Assembly (NCBI GenBank): GCA_001464695.1
Contig: LNDQ01000118.1
Coordinates: 1-63,761, forward strand
DNA length: 63,761 nucleotides
Origin: Betaproteobacteria bacterium Ga0077523
GTDB taxonomy: Bacteria; Pseudomonadota; Gammaproteobacteria; Burkholderiales; Ga0077523
Direction of reading: 5' to 3'
Below are positions 28,144 through 35,825 of this stretch, piece by piece; positions within the stretch are counted from its first letter, which is position 1; every line of letters starts with the position of its first letter. Under the pieces are notes generated by a model, which was not told the origin of the DNA, ran no database searches, and saw nothing but the letters and a program-made list of their open reading frames with translations. The translations under genes were made by a program, and so were the position numbers.

Positions 28144-29160
28144 TTACTTGGCGTACTTGGCGATCAACCCGCGTGCCGCCGTGAGCAGCGCCTGGCCGTC
28201 CGCACCTTTTTCGCTGACTTCCTTCACCCACCCGTCGATGACGGGCTGAGCGGCCTTCTTCCAGTTCTCGATCTCGGTGGCGGGCACGACGTTGATCGGT
28301 TGCTTCGCCGTGGCTTTGCCGGTGATGTCGCCCTCGGCGAAGATCTTGCCAGCCATGGTCGACAGGACGACGCCACTGTTGTTGTCGATGACCTTCTTGA
28401 GGTCCGCCGGCAGGCTGTCGTACTTTGCCTTGTTCATCGCGAGCACGAACACAGTCGTGTAGATCGCAGGCTGCGACGGATCGGTTTCGCTGTGGAACTT
28501 GACCAGTTCCTGCACCTTCACCGCCGGCACCACTTCCCATGGCATCAGTGCGCCGTCGATGACGCCCTTCGACAACGATTCGGACACCTGCGGAATCGGC
28601 ATGCCCACCGGGGTGGCGCCGAATGCCGCGAGCATCTTGTTGGTGAGCCGCGTGGGCGCCCGCATCTTGAGACCCTGGAAATCCGCCATGGTCTTGATCG
28701 GGCGCTTGACGATGTGGAACACGCCGCCGCCGTGCGGATGGATCGCAAGCGGGCGCACGTCCTTGAACTCGTCGGCGCTGTGCTGCTGCACGAACTCCCA
28801 CATGGCGTGACCGGTGCCTTCGGGGTTCGTCATCATGAAAGGCAGTTCGAAGACCTCGGTCTTCGGAAAGCGGCCGGGCGTGTAGCCGGTGACGGTCCAG
28901 ACCACGTCGGTCACGCCATCTTTGGCTTGGTCGTAGAGTTGCGGTGCAGTGCCGCCCAGCTGCATCGCCGGGTAGATCTGGCACTTCAACTTGCCGGCCG
29001 ATTCCTTGGCGAGGCGCTCGCACCAGGGCGTGATGAGCTTCACGTGCGCCGTCGACGTGGGCGGCAGGAAGTGGTGGACTTTGAGCGTGACCTCCTGCGC
29101 TGCTGCGGGCAGGCTCGATGCCAGCAATGCGGCGAGCGCGACGTTGCGTTGCCACTTCAT
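28144..29160 (-). CDS. TRAP transporter periplasmic solute-binding protein (DctP type)
   Basis: 338 aa. The signal peptide ends LPAAA. The mature DctP fold has TLKVHHFLPPTSTAHVKLITPWCERLA, FPKTEVFELPFMM, GLKMRAPTRLTNKMLAAFGATPVGMPI, where the ligand-carboxylate arginine is in RAPT, and DGALMPWEVV. The ATG at 29160 follows GGAGGAG; the long upstream open frame is repeat sequence. It is the first gene of the TRAP-pcaHGB operon, so the promoter should lie in 29161-29300. Confidence 0.93.
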   Translation of the reverse strand: MKWQRNVALAALLASSLPAAAQEVTLKVHHFLPPTSTAHVKLITPWCERLAKESAGKLKCQIYPAMQLGGTAPQLYDQAKDGVTDVVWTVTGYTPGRFPKTEVFELPFMMTNPEGTGHAMWEFVQQHSADEFKDVRPLAIHPHGGGVFHIVKRPIKTMADFQGLKMRAPTRLTNKMLAAFGATPVGMPIPQVSESLSKGVIDGALMPWEVVPAVKVQELVKFHSETDPSQPAIYTTVFVLAMNKAKYDSLPADLKKVIDNNSGVVLSTMAGKIFAEGDITGKATAKQPINVVPATEIENWKKAAQPVIDGWVKEVSEKGADGQALLTAARGLIAKYAK

Positions 29161-29299
29161 GTTGTTTTCTCCTCCCACGGTGTGCGTGGTTGTATGTGTT
29201 CGGCGTGCCTGCTCGAAACGGCTGCAGCGGCGCGTACGTTGACTGTCGCACGGATTCTGCCTTGTTTGGCGTGGGGCGGGAAACATGGGCGCCGATGCA

Positions 29300-29530
29300 T
29301 GCACTCCCTCCTCCGTCGCAGATGAGGGAGGGCTGCGGTGGGGGCGGCGGGCGTGCGCAGGAAACCGTTGCCCCCATCCCAACCTTCCCCCAACGTAGTT
29401 GGGGGTAGGGGTGTACGTCCCCTCCCCCGACTTTTCCGGGGGAGGGTTAGGGTGGGGGCGGAGATGCATCGCGTCGCGACAGCTTCCTGCCCCCATCCCA
29501 GCCTTCCCCCGCCGTCGCGGGGGAAGGGGC
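29300..29530. repeat. Cluster of GGGGGAAGG-family hairpins
   Basis: Three copies between the TRAP operon promoter side and the SMP-30 gene: about 29300-29346, a double hairpin at 29370-29459 with a GTACG centre, and 29489-29530. The gap 29161-29566 contains no supported gene. Confidence 0.8.
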
Positions 29531-29566
29531 GATCGAGACTAAGTTGGGCGAAGTCGCTCGGGCGAA

Positions 29567-30442
29567 CTAAGCCCCGAACCGCGCTTCCGGCAATCCTGCC
29601 ACTTCCGTCCGAAATGCAAAGACGCTACCGGCGAGCGGCTGCTTCGCCAGATCCTCCGGCGTCAGTCTTTGCCGTGCCGTGGTGATGTAGAGCGTCTTGA
29701 GATCGGGTCCACCGAACGCGCAGCACGTCGTCGTCATGACCGGCACGGTGATCACCAGATCGACCAGCCCCGCCGGCGTGTACCGTAGTACCTGCCCCGA
29801 GCCGTACTCTGCATTCCAGACACAGCCTGCGCTATCGATCGCGGAGCCGTCCGGTCGTCCCTTGTGCGGACTCAGGTCCGCGAACACGCGCTTGCGGCCC
29901 AGCTTGCCGGAAGCCAGATCGAACTCGAAGGACCAGATGGTGTACCGGTGCGTATCGGCGTAGTACATCGTCTTGTTGTCCGGGCTCCACGCGAGGCTGT
30001 TGGGTACGACCACGTCACCGAACTGGCGCACGCACTTGCCGGATGGATCGATGCGATAGAGGCTGCCGACCGGTTCGCGCGGTCCGTCGCTCATGCTGCC
30101 CACCCAGAAACGGCCAGCGTGATCGCAGCGGCCGTCGTTGAATCGGTTGGTATCCGGTTCGTTCTTCGGCCGGGCGAACTCGGTGAGAGTGCCGGTCGCG
30201 GGGTCGAAGCGACGCACGGCATCCTTCATCGCGAGCAGCAGGGTGCCGTCCTTTGCGAAGCAGAAGCTGCCGACCGGTTGATCGAATGCCCACGACTGCG
30301 GTTCGCCCGCGCCGGTCCAGCGGTACAACTTCGGTCCACGGATATCCACCCACCACAGCGCCTGCCCGCGATCGTCCCACAGCGGGCACTCGCCCAGCAC
30401 GTCTTCGTGCTGAAGTGCGAGTTCTGCCGGCAGAATCTTCAT
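29567..30442 (-). CDS. Cytoplasmic SMP-30/gluconolactonase-family lactonase
   Basis: 291 aa with no signal peptide. LGECPLWDDRGQALWWVDI contains the metal-binding Glu. NRFNDGRCDHAGRFWVGSM, VVPNSLAWSPDNKTMYYADT and GRPDGSAIDSAGCVWNAEYG supply the Asn and Asp ligands of the six-bladed family. Predicted to hydrolyse a sugar lactone; the substrate is unknown. Its ATG overlaps the YqjK-like gene by 4 bp, so it is the last cistron of a five-gene operon of otherwise membrane and stress proteins, an unusual setting. Confidence 0.9.
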   Translation of the reverse strand: MKILPAELALQHEDVLGECPLWDDRGQALWWVDIRGPKLYRWTGAGEPQSWAFDQPVGSFCFAKDGTLLLAMKDAVRRFDPATGTLTEFARPKNEPDTNRFNDGRCDHAGRFWVGSMSDGPREPVGSLYRIDPSGKCVRQFGDVVVPNSLAWSPDNKTMYYADTHRYTIWSFEFDLASGKLGRKRVFADLSPHKGRPDGSAIDSAGCVWNAEYGSGQVLRYTPAGLVDLVITVPVMTTTCCAFGGPDLKTLYITTARQRLTPEDLAKQPLAGSVFAFRTEVAGLPEARFGA

Positions 30443-30732
30443 GATTTCCCGTCAGAGGCGCCGCGAATGCGCTGCCAGGCCTGCCAGGCAGCCCACGCAC
30501 GGATCGACCAGCGTGCTGCACGGCCGGGTCGCAGCATTGCCGTGGCGGCCAGTGCGCCGGCCACGAGCACCGGCTTCGAGCGGATGAGGCGCAGCGCGCG
30601 CATACCCCACTCGACCACCGTGACCGGGGGCATGGCAGCCTGTACCAGCCGTGCGATGTCGTCGCGCTGGTGAGCGGCGCGTTCCTCCAGCAGCGCGCGC
30701 CGGGTCCGGATTGCAGCCAGCCGTTCGTTCAC
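30439..30732 (-). CDS. YqjK-like small protein
   Basis: 97 aa, with a helical basic N-terminus (MNERLAAIRTRRALLEERAAHQRDDIARL) and a hydrophobic centre followed by an Arg/Trp-rich tail. Position after a YqjE-like and a DUF883 gene identifies it as the YqjK position of the yqjDEK operon type; sequence similarity alone is weak. It overlaps both neighbours by 4 bp. Confidence 0.75.
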   Translation of the reverse strand: MNERLAAIRTRRALLEERAAHQRDDIARLVQAAMPPVTVVEWGMRALRLIRSKPVLVAGALAATAMLRPGRAARWSIRAWAAWQAWQRIRGASDGKS

Positions 30733-31121
30733 GACGACTTGCGCAGGCGCTCGCCGTCCTTGGCGAGCTCGTCAAGGGTGGTCGCGAACAGGCGCGGTCG
30801 CGACTTCGCGTACCGCATGAGCGTAAGGATGCAGGCGGCCCCGCTACTGAAGAACACGAGGAACAGGACACCTATCGCGATCAGGCGATGCGTATCCCAA
30901 AACAGTACGACGAGGAACATCACCGCGAGCAGCGCCGCGACGGCGAGACTGAAGCCGGCGACGATCGCAAGCAGCAGCCCCTGGCGCAACCGGACCCGTT
31001 CCTCTTCGAACTCGGTGGCAATGATCTCGATGCGCGTGTGCAGCAAACCGACGAACGTCGCGCCGAGTTGCCGCACCGAATCGAGAATACCTCCCGTCGG
31101 CCTGTGCTCCGCTTCCGCCAC
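30729..31121 (-). CDS. Phage-holin-like membrane protein (YqjE family)
   Basis: 130 aa starting with GTG at 31121. Two membrane segments (about 50-72 and 79-101) sit between GGILDSVRQLGATFVGLLHTRIEIIATEFEEERVRLRQG and a basic tail, the layout of YqjE/holin-X proteins. There is no Shine-Dalgarno; the start directly abuts a repeat element ending TGAC. It overlaps the YqjK-like gene by 4 bp. Confidence 0.82.
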   Translation of the reverse strand: MAEAEHRPTGGILDSVRQLGATFVGLLHTRIEIIATEFEEERVRLRQGLLLAIVAGFSLAVAALLAVMFLVVLFWDTHRLIAIGVLFLVFFSSGAACILTLMRYAKSRPRLFATTLDELAKDGERLRKSS

Positions 31122-31173
31122 GTCAGCGCCCTGGGGGCAGCGAACGAAGAGAGCGAGGGGGGAAGTCCGTCAC
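31122..31173 (-). repeat. Junction repeat, truncated copy, between yqjD-like and yqjE-like genes
   Basis: In coding direction this runs from the yqjD-like stop to the yqjE-like start and contains CGCTCTCTTCGTTCGCTGCC and the terminal GGGCGCTGAC, then GTG. It is homologous to the elements at 58401-58539 and 62655-62725 but has lost the 5' arm of the main hairpin. A 16-codon frame (GTG at 31173 overlapping the upstream stop as GTGA, reading ...RSLRSLPPGR and ending TGA at 31125-31123) bridges the two genes, one base before the next start. Confidence 0.75.
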
Positions 31174-31481
31174 TTGCGGCTCACCAGCACGCCGATGACG
31201 AGGCCCACGGCTGCCGCGATGCCCACGGCCTGCCACGGGCGCTCGCGCACGAAACGATCGGCTTCGCGGGCAGCGACCTTGGCTTCGAACAACACCTTCT
31301 CTTCGACGCGTTCGATCTGCTCGCGGGCCTGGGCGAGCGTTTCGCGCACGCGCGCGCGGGTCGCCGCGGCCTTCTCGCTCGCGTCGTCCGCTGTGGTGAG
31401 CAGGATGGATTCGGCGTTGGCCACCAGAGTCTGAAAGTCGGTGACCAGCTTCTCGACGCTGGATTCGGGAGAGGCGCTCAT
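31170..31481 (-). CDS. DUF883 (YqjD/ElaB family) membrane-anchored protein
   Basis: 103 aa: a long amphipathic helix (VEKLVTDFQTLVANAESILLTTADD ... ARVRETLAQAREQIERVEE) and a C-terminal membrane anchor with the family ending RPWQAVGIAAAVGLVIGVLVSRK. In Escherichia coli the relatives are ribosome-binding, stationary-phase inner-membrane proteins. It overlaps the HD-domain gene upstream by 4 bp. Confidence 0.9.
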   Translation of the reverse strand: MSASPESSVEKLVTDFQTLVANAESILLTTADDASEKAAATRARVRETLAQAREQIERVEEKVLFEAKVAAREADRFVRERPWQAVGIAAAVGLVIGVLVSRK

Positions 31482-32068
31482 GTCTGACAGGTATCGCGAT
31501 AGATGGAGTTCTTGGGAAACTCGAACACGCGCCGCACCATCGGTTCGAAGAACTCGAGCGGCGCGCATTCCATGGCCGGGTCGAATGCGGGATTGTCGTA
31601 GAGCTCGCAGAAGCGGGCGGTCCGTTCGAACTGGGGATGGCCGCGGAACTGCTCGCGCATGTTCGGGTCGAGGCCGATCTTGTCGAAGAAGAAATAGCCC
31701 TGGAAGATGCCGTGCTTCTCGACCATCCAGTGGTTGGCTTCGGAAACGAACGGCTTCAGGATAGCGGCACTCACGTCCGGATGGTTCCACGAACCCAGCG
31801 TGTCGCCGATGTCGTGCAGCAACGCACAGACAACGTACTCCTCGTCTTCGCCGCCCTTGTGGGCGAGGGTGGCCGTCAGCAGGGAGTGGTGCAGGCGGTC
31901 CACCAGGAAGCCGCCGTCGTCACCGCCCAGTATCTCGAGATGCTTGAGGATGCGGTCGGGGAGTTCACGGGCGAACGGCTGGTAGCGCTCGACGATGATG
32001 TCCCAGTCCGCCTTGGTGCTCTCGCGCATGGATTTGAAACCTGCGCGCTGATGTCGCATGTTGCCCAT
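31478..32068 (-). CDS. HD-domain metalloprotein
   Basis: 196 aa. The candidate metal residues are His61 (RLHHSLLTATLAH), His85-Asp86 (ALLHDIGDTLGSW), His96, and His113 or His119 (HGIFQGYFFFDKIG). The spacing from the first His to HD is that of the HD superfamily that includes phosphohydrolases and the mixed-valent di-iron oxygenases MIOX and PhnZ. Which activity it has cannot be decided here. The ATG at 32068 is preferred because the upstream frame is repeat DNA. It is the first gene of the operon with yqjDEK-like genes and the lactonase. Confidence 0.8.
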   Translation of the reverse strand: MGNMRHQRAGFKSMRESTKADWDIIVERYQPFARELPDRILKHLEILGGDDGGFLVDRLHHSLLTATLAHKGGEDEEYVVCALLHDIGDTLGSWNHPDVSAAILKPFVSEANHWMVEKHGIFQGYFFFDKIGLDPNMREQFRGHPQFERTARFCELYDNPAFDPAMECAPLEFFEPMVRRVFEFPKNSIYRDTCQT

Positions 32069-32168
32069 CGTCGTTTCCCTCTGCCGCAAATGGTGAAGGG
32101 AGTATAGCGCCGGGGGCTGGAGTGGCGAAGGCCGGTGGGCGATGCAGTGTGCGATTGCGTACGCATAT

Positions 32169-32366
32169 GCCCCCATCCCAACCTTCCCCCAACGAAGTTG
32201 GGGGAAGGAGCCGTACATCCCCTCCGTGAGCGAAGCCGGCACTTTGCCCCCTCCCTCCGCCCTCCCCCGGCGAAGCCGGGGGAGGGGACGTACACCACCC
32301 GCGCGGCGCGGGGAAGGACGTACACCCCTTCCCCCGACTTCGTCGGGGGAAGGTCGGGATGGGGGC
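32169..32366. repeat. GGGGGAAGG-family repeat cluster
   Basis: Three successive hairpins (about 32169-32207, 32256-32290, 32319-32366) with GTAC-containing junctions (CCGTACATCC, ACGTACACC) make up most of the gap 32069-32384, which has no supported gene. Confidence 0.8.
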
Positions 32367-32384
32367 CGCTCTTCAACCAAGAAC

Positions 32385-33230
32385 CTAGAACTTCCCGTTG
32401 CCGTTCTTCCACTGCTCCTTCGCCGGGATCGCCTCGATCACGTCCCAATGCTCCACGAGCTTCCCGTTCGCGACGCGGAACAGGTCATAGAATGCGGAGT
32501 GCTTGCCCGCGAACTCGCCTTCGCTCACCACCAGCACGAAGTCGCCTTCGCCCAGCACCTTGTGGATGCGCGTGATCTTGAGCGTGACACCCTGCTTCGC
32601 GAGGGCTTCGAGGGCAGCCCCGAGGCCCGACAGGCCGTCGGCGATCTGCGGGTTGTGCTGCCGGTAGTTCCCGCCGTCGAGATAGCCTGCGAGCTTCTCA
32701 CCGCGACCGTTCATCAGCACATCCTCGACGAACGAGCGCACCAGCTTCTTGTTGGCTTCGGTCTTGCCCAGGTCGGACGCGGCGACCGGACCATCGATCA
32801 TCGTGCGGCCGCTGGGGTTCGGCTTGGCCGGTGTTTCCTGCAGGTTGTCCCAGTGCTCGACGATGCGACCGTTCTCGAAGCGAAAGATGTCGAAGCCGAT
32901 CTTCGGCCCGAAGAATTCGTATTCCGAGTGGGCGAAGACATGGTCGCCGTCCTGGAATACGCGGACCGTCTGCACCTTGATCGCTCCTTTCGGCACCGCT
33001 TGCAGCAGCGCGCCGACGCCGGCGAGACCGTCGGCGATCGCGAGATTGTGCTGGATGTACTTGTCGGGATTGATGGCGGCGACCGGCTTCGGGTCGCGGG
33101 TCTCGAGGCTCTTCAGCAGTGCGGTAACTTGTTCCTTCGGACTGGTGGACATGGTCTTCTCCTGGGCGTGCGCGGCGAGCGGCAGGACGGCGATGGTGGC
33201 GGCGGCTAATGCGGGCACGAGGTGTTTCAT
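32385..33230 (-). CDS. Exported protein with two tandem NTF2/SnoaL-like domains
   Basis: 281 aa. A signal peptide (ending AAHAQ) is followed by two repeats of the same domain: KYIQHNLAIADGLAGVGALL ... FDIFRFENGRIVEHWDNLQE (about 50-140) and NYRQHNPQIADGLSGLGAAL ... YDLFRVANGKLVEHWDVIEA (about 185-270). Each has the QHN..IADG and EHWD motifs of the SnoaL-like polyketide-cyclase family. Internal duplication within one exported polypeptide is unusual. It is divergent from an AraC-type regulator 135 bp away, which probably controls it. Confidence 0.85.
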   Translation of the reverse strand: MKHLVPALAAATIAVLPLAAHAQEKTMSTSPKEQVTALLKSLETRDPKPVAAINPDKYIQHNLAIADGLAGVGALLQAVPKGAIKVQTVRVFQDGDHVFAHSEYEFFGPKIGFDIFRFENGRIVEHWDNLQETPAKPNPSGRTMIDGPVAASDLGKTEANKKLVRSFVEDVLMNGRGEKLAGYLDGGNYRQHNPQIADGLSGLGAALEALAKQGVTLKITRIHKVLGEGDFVLVVSEGEFAGKHSAFYDLFRVANGKLVEHWDVIEAIPAKEQWKNGNGKF

Positions 33231-33297
33231 GGGTTGCTCCTGTCGATGGGTCGGAAGGGCTCCGACGACGATGGTCATTTTCGTCATCGAGCTCCGG

Positions 33298-33312
33298 TTG
33301 AAACAGGTTCAA
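33298..33312. promoter_or_regulatory. Palindrome between the NTF2-like and AraC genes
   Basis: TTGAA-ACAGG-TTCAA is a perfect 5-bp inverted repeat with a 5-bp spacer in the 135-bp divergent promoter region, 68 bp from one start and 53 bp from the other. Candidate operator; the protein that binds it is not identified. Confidence 0.45.
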
Positions 33313-33365
33313 TCGGTACCAGTTGTGGTAAAAAACGGACAAGATCAGCCTCGTCCTCAAGACCC

Positions 33366-34274
33366 ATGGCACGCGCCAAGCGCATCACGACCCTCCCGTA
33401 CCGGCCACCACAGCGCTACGCGCTCGACCTCGAAGTGATGACGGTTGCGGAGCTGCGGAGCCGGATGCCCGTGGGGCAAAGGCATTTCGTGCACCGGATC
33501 GAATTCCACATGCTGGTCCTGGTGACGCGCGGGGCGTTCACCCACATGGTCGACTTCGAGCACTACCGCTGCGCGAAGGGTGCGTTGCTCGCGTTGCGGC
33601 CAGGACAGGTGCAGCGCTTCCAGCGCGCGCCGGAATGGCAGGGCTGGGTCGCCATGTTCCGACCGGAGTTCCTGCTGCCGCTGCAAGGTTCGGCGGGCGA
33701 CGTGCACGGTCAGGGGCGGATCGAAGCGTTGCCCACCTTGTTGGAGCTCGGGCCGCAGACGGTCACCGCGGTGGTGGAGTGCCTGCAGCGTATCCACGAG
33801 GACGCCGGCGGACTGCCTCCCACCGTCGACACCGGCACGCTGCTGAGGCATCAGCTTTACTCGCTGCTGCTGCGGCTATCGATCGAGGCCATCGGCAGGA
33901 GGGCGGTCGAGGTGGCTTCGGCGGCCAGCCTGCAGCGCTTTCGGCGGTTCCAGGCGGAGGTGGAACGGGGCTACGTGCGGGAACACGGCCTGGCAGGGTA
34001 TGCTCGGCGATTGGGATGTTCGGAACGCAGCCTGACGCGGGCGGCTCTGGATGGCGCCGGGGTCAGCGCCAAGGCCTACCTGGTGAATCGCATCGTCCTG
34101 GAGGCGAAGCGGTTGCTGGCGCATACGGCTGCGCCGATTGCGAACATCGCCGATGATCTGGGCTTCGCCGAAGCCACCAATTTTGTAAAGTTCTTCCGGC
34201 GTGAGGCCGGCTGTGCCCCCGGCGAGTTCCGGCGGCAGCAGGACAGCGCCGGCATGGCAGACAATCTCGACTGA
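33366..34274 (+). CDS. AraC-family transcriptional regulator
   Basis: 302 aa. The N-terminal cupin-like sensing half (FHMLVLVTRGAFTHMVDFEHYRCAKGALLALRPGQVQRF) precedes two helix-turn-helix motifs at the C-terminus (LAGYARRLGCSERSLTRAALDGAGVSAKAYL and PIANIADDLGFAEATNFVKFFRREAGCAPGEFR, about 215-295). Its gene lies between the divergent NTF2-like gene and the nitronate monooxygenase operon that starts 25 bp downstream, so it may regulate either. Confidence 0.92.
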   Translation: MARAKRITTLPYRPPQRYALDLEVMTVAELRSRMPVGQRHFVHRIEFHMLVLVTRGAFTHMVDFEHYRCAKGALLALRPGQVQRFQRAPEWQGWVAMFRPEFLLPLQGSAGDVHGQGRIEALPTLLELGPQTVTAVVECLQRIHEDAGGLPPTVDTGTLLRHQLYSLLLRLSIEAIGRRAVEVASAASLQRFRRFQAEVERGYVREHGLAGYARRLGCSERSLTRAALDGAGVSAKAYLVNRIVLEAKRLLAHTAAPIANIADDLGFAEATNFVKFFRREAGCAPGEFRRQQDSAGMADNLD

Positions 34275-34299
34275 TGACGCGTGCAAGGAAGTGCCACCG

Positions 34300-35304
34300 A
34301 TGCTGAGACCCGTACCGACGAAAGCCCCCGAATCCACCCTGGCGCAGCGGCTGCGCAGCCGGCTGGTGCTGCCGGTGATCGGCGCGCCCCTGTTCATCGT
34401 CTCCAATCCCGATCTCGTGATCGCCCAGTGCACGAGCGGGATCGTCGGGTCGTTCCCGGCACTCAACGCCCGGCCGGCGGAAGTGCTGGACGACTGGATC
34501 GCGCACATCGTCACGTCGCTCGCCGATTACGAGCGTGAACATCCCGGCGCGAAGGTGGCCCCGTTCGCGGTCAACCAGATCATCCATCAGTCGAATGACC
34601 GTCTCGATCATGATCTCGACGCCTGTGTGCGCCACAAGGTACCGATGATCATCACCAGCCTGCGTGCACCGAACGACGTGGTGAAGCGCATTCACGACTA
34701 CGGTGGCGTGGTGTTCCACGACGTGATCTCCATCCGCCACGCCCAGAAGGCGCTCGAGGCGGGGGTGGACGGCCTGATCCTGGTGTGTGCCGGTGCAGGT
34801 GGCCACGCAGGCACGTTGAGTCCCATCGCGCTGGTGCGCGAGGTGCGGCGCTTTTTCGACGGCCCCATCGCGCTCTCCGGTGCGATCACCGATGGCGCCG
34901 GAGTCCTCGCGGCCGAGGCCATGGGCGCTGACTTCGCCTACCTCGGCACGCGGTTCGTGGCATCGCGCGAGGCCAACGCGACCGACGCCTACAAGCAGGC
35001 GATCGTCGACAGCGCGGCCGCCGACATCGTCTACACGCCGTACTTCACCGGCGTGCACGGCAACTATCTCAAGAGCAGTATCGCGAACGCGGGGCTCGAC
35101 CCGGTCAACCTGCCGGAGGTGGACAAGACCTCCATGAACTTCGGCACCGGCCGCGGCAAGGAAGCCGGCAAGAAGCCGTGGAAGGACATCTGGGGTGCGG
35201 GGCAGGGTGTCGGCAACATCCAGGATGCGCCGCCGGCCGCGGAGATCGTGCGGCGACTCGTGCGCGAGTACGCAGCGGCACGGGCGCGACTGCTCGCGGG
35301 CTGA
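34300..35304 (+). CDS. Nitronate monooxygenase-family flavoprotein
   Basis: 334 aa TIM-barrel of the NMO/2-nitropropane dioxygenase family. LVLPVIGAPLFIVSNPDLV, VGSFPALNARP, VVFHDVISIRHAQKALEAGVDGLILVCAGAGGHAG and GAITDGAGVLAAEAMGADFAYLGTRF are the FMN-binding motifs. These enzymes oxidise nitroalkane anions, or in related groups act as flavin-dependent reductases. The start at 34300 is chosen by homology of the N-terminus. The next gene begins 11 bp downstream. Confidence 0.93.
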   Translation: MLRPVPTKAPESTLAQRLRSRLVLPVIGAPLFIVSNPDLVIAQCTSGIVGSFPALNARPAEVLDDWIAHIVTSLADYEREHPGAKVAPFAVNQIIHQSNDRLDHDLDACVRHKVPMIITSLRAPNDVVKRIHDYGGVVFHDVISIRHAQKALEAGVDGLILVCAGAGGHAGTLSPIALVREVRRFFDGPIALSGAITDGAGVLAAEAMGADFAYLGTRFVASREANATDAYKQAIVDSAAADIVYTPYFTGVHGNYLKSSIANAGLDPVNLPEVDKTSMNFGTGRGKEAGKKPWKDIWGAGQGVGNIQDAPPAAEIVRRLVREYAAARARLLAG

Positions 35305-35315
35305 AGGTGCCGACC

Positions 35316-35825
35316 ATGAGCCAGTCATCGCAGCCTGCATCGATTCTCGACACCGGTCACGTGGCGTTCATGACGAGCGGCGTGTCGATCAACGTGGCGG
35401 CGCGGGACGCGCACAACATTCCCACGCTCACGCGCGCGCTCGGATGCCGCGTATCAGCCGACCGCTGCACCGTCACGGTATTCGTGGCCGTGCCCGACGC
35501 CGCGCGGTTGCTCGACAACCTGCGCATCAACGGTGCCATCGCCGTAGTGTTCAGCCAGCCCAGTACGCACCACACCATCCAGTTGAAGGGGAGCGATGCC
35601 CGCGTGGTGGCGCGCGAACCGGATGACCCCGTCCTGTTCGAGAACTTCATCGTCGCCCTGGCGGCCGACCTTGCGCACTACGGCTGGATGGAGTCCTACG
35701 TTCGCACGATGCTGAGCCATGACGACGAGAACATCGTCGCCGTCGCGTTCACGCCGAACGCGGCCTTCAATCAGACACCCGGCCCCGCGGCCGGCGCACC
35801 GTTGGCATCGACGGGGACGCCATGA
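35316..35825 (+). CDS. Small protein resembling the PNPOx-like flavin split barrel
   Basis: 169 aa. A barrel-like sequence (HVAFMTSGVSINVAARDAHNIPTLTRALGCRV, DRCTVTVFVAVPDAARLLDNLRINGAIAVVFSQP) suggests the pyridoxamine 5'-phosphate oxidase-like fold; the match is weaker than for the 17605 gene and the ligand is unknown. It overlaps the following regulator by ATGA and follows the nitronate monooxygenase at 11 bp, so the three form one operon. Confidence 0.65.
   Translation: MSQSSQPASILDTGHVAFMTSGVSINVAARDAHNIPTLTRALGCRVSADRCTVTVFVAVPDAARLLDNLRINGAIAVVFSQPSTHHTIQLKGSDARVVAREPDDPVLFENFIVALAADLAHYGWMESYVRTMLSHDDENIVAVAFTPNAAFNQTPGPAAGAPLASTGTP

Noticed and set aside
26303..29377. Apparent 1024-residue protein spanning TRAP genes
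   Set aside because: The frame runs through dctP and dctQ out of frame; the real DctM starts at 27622.
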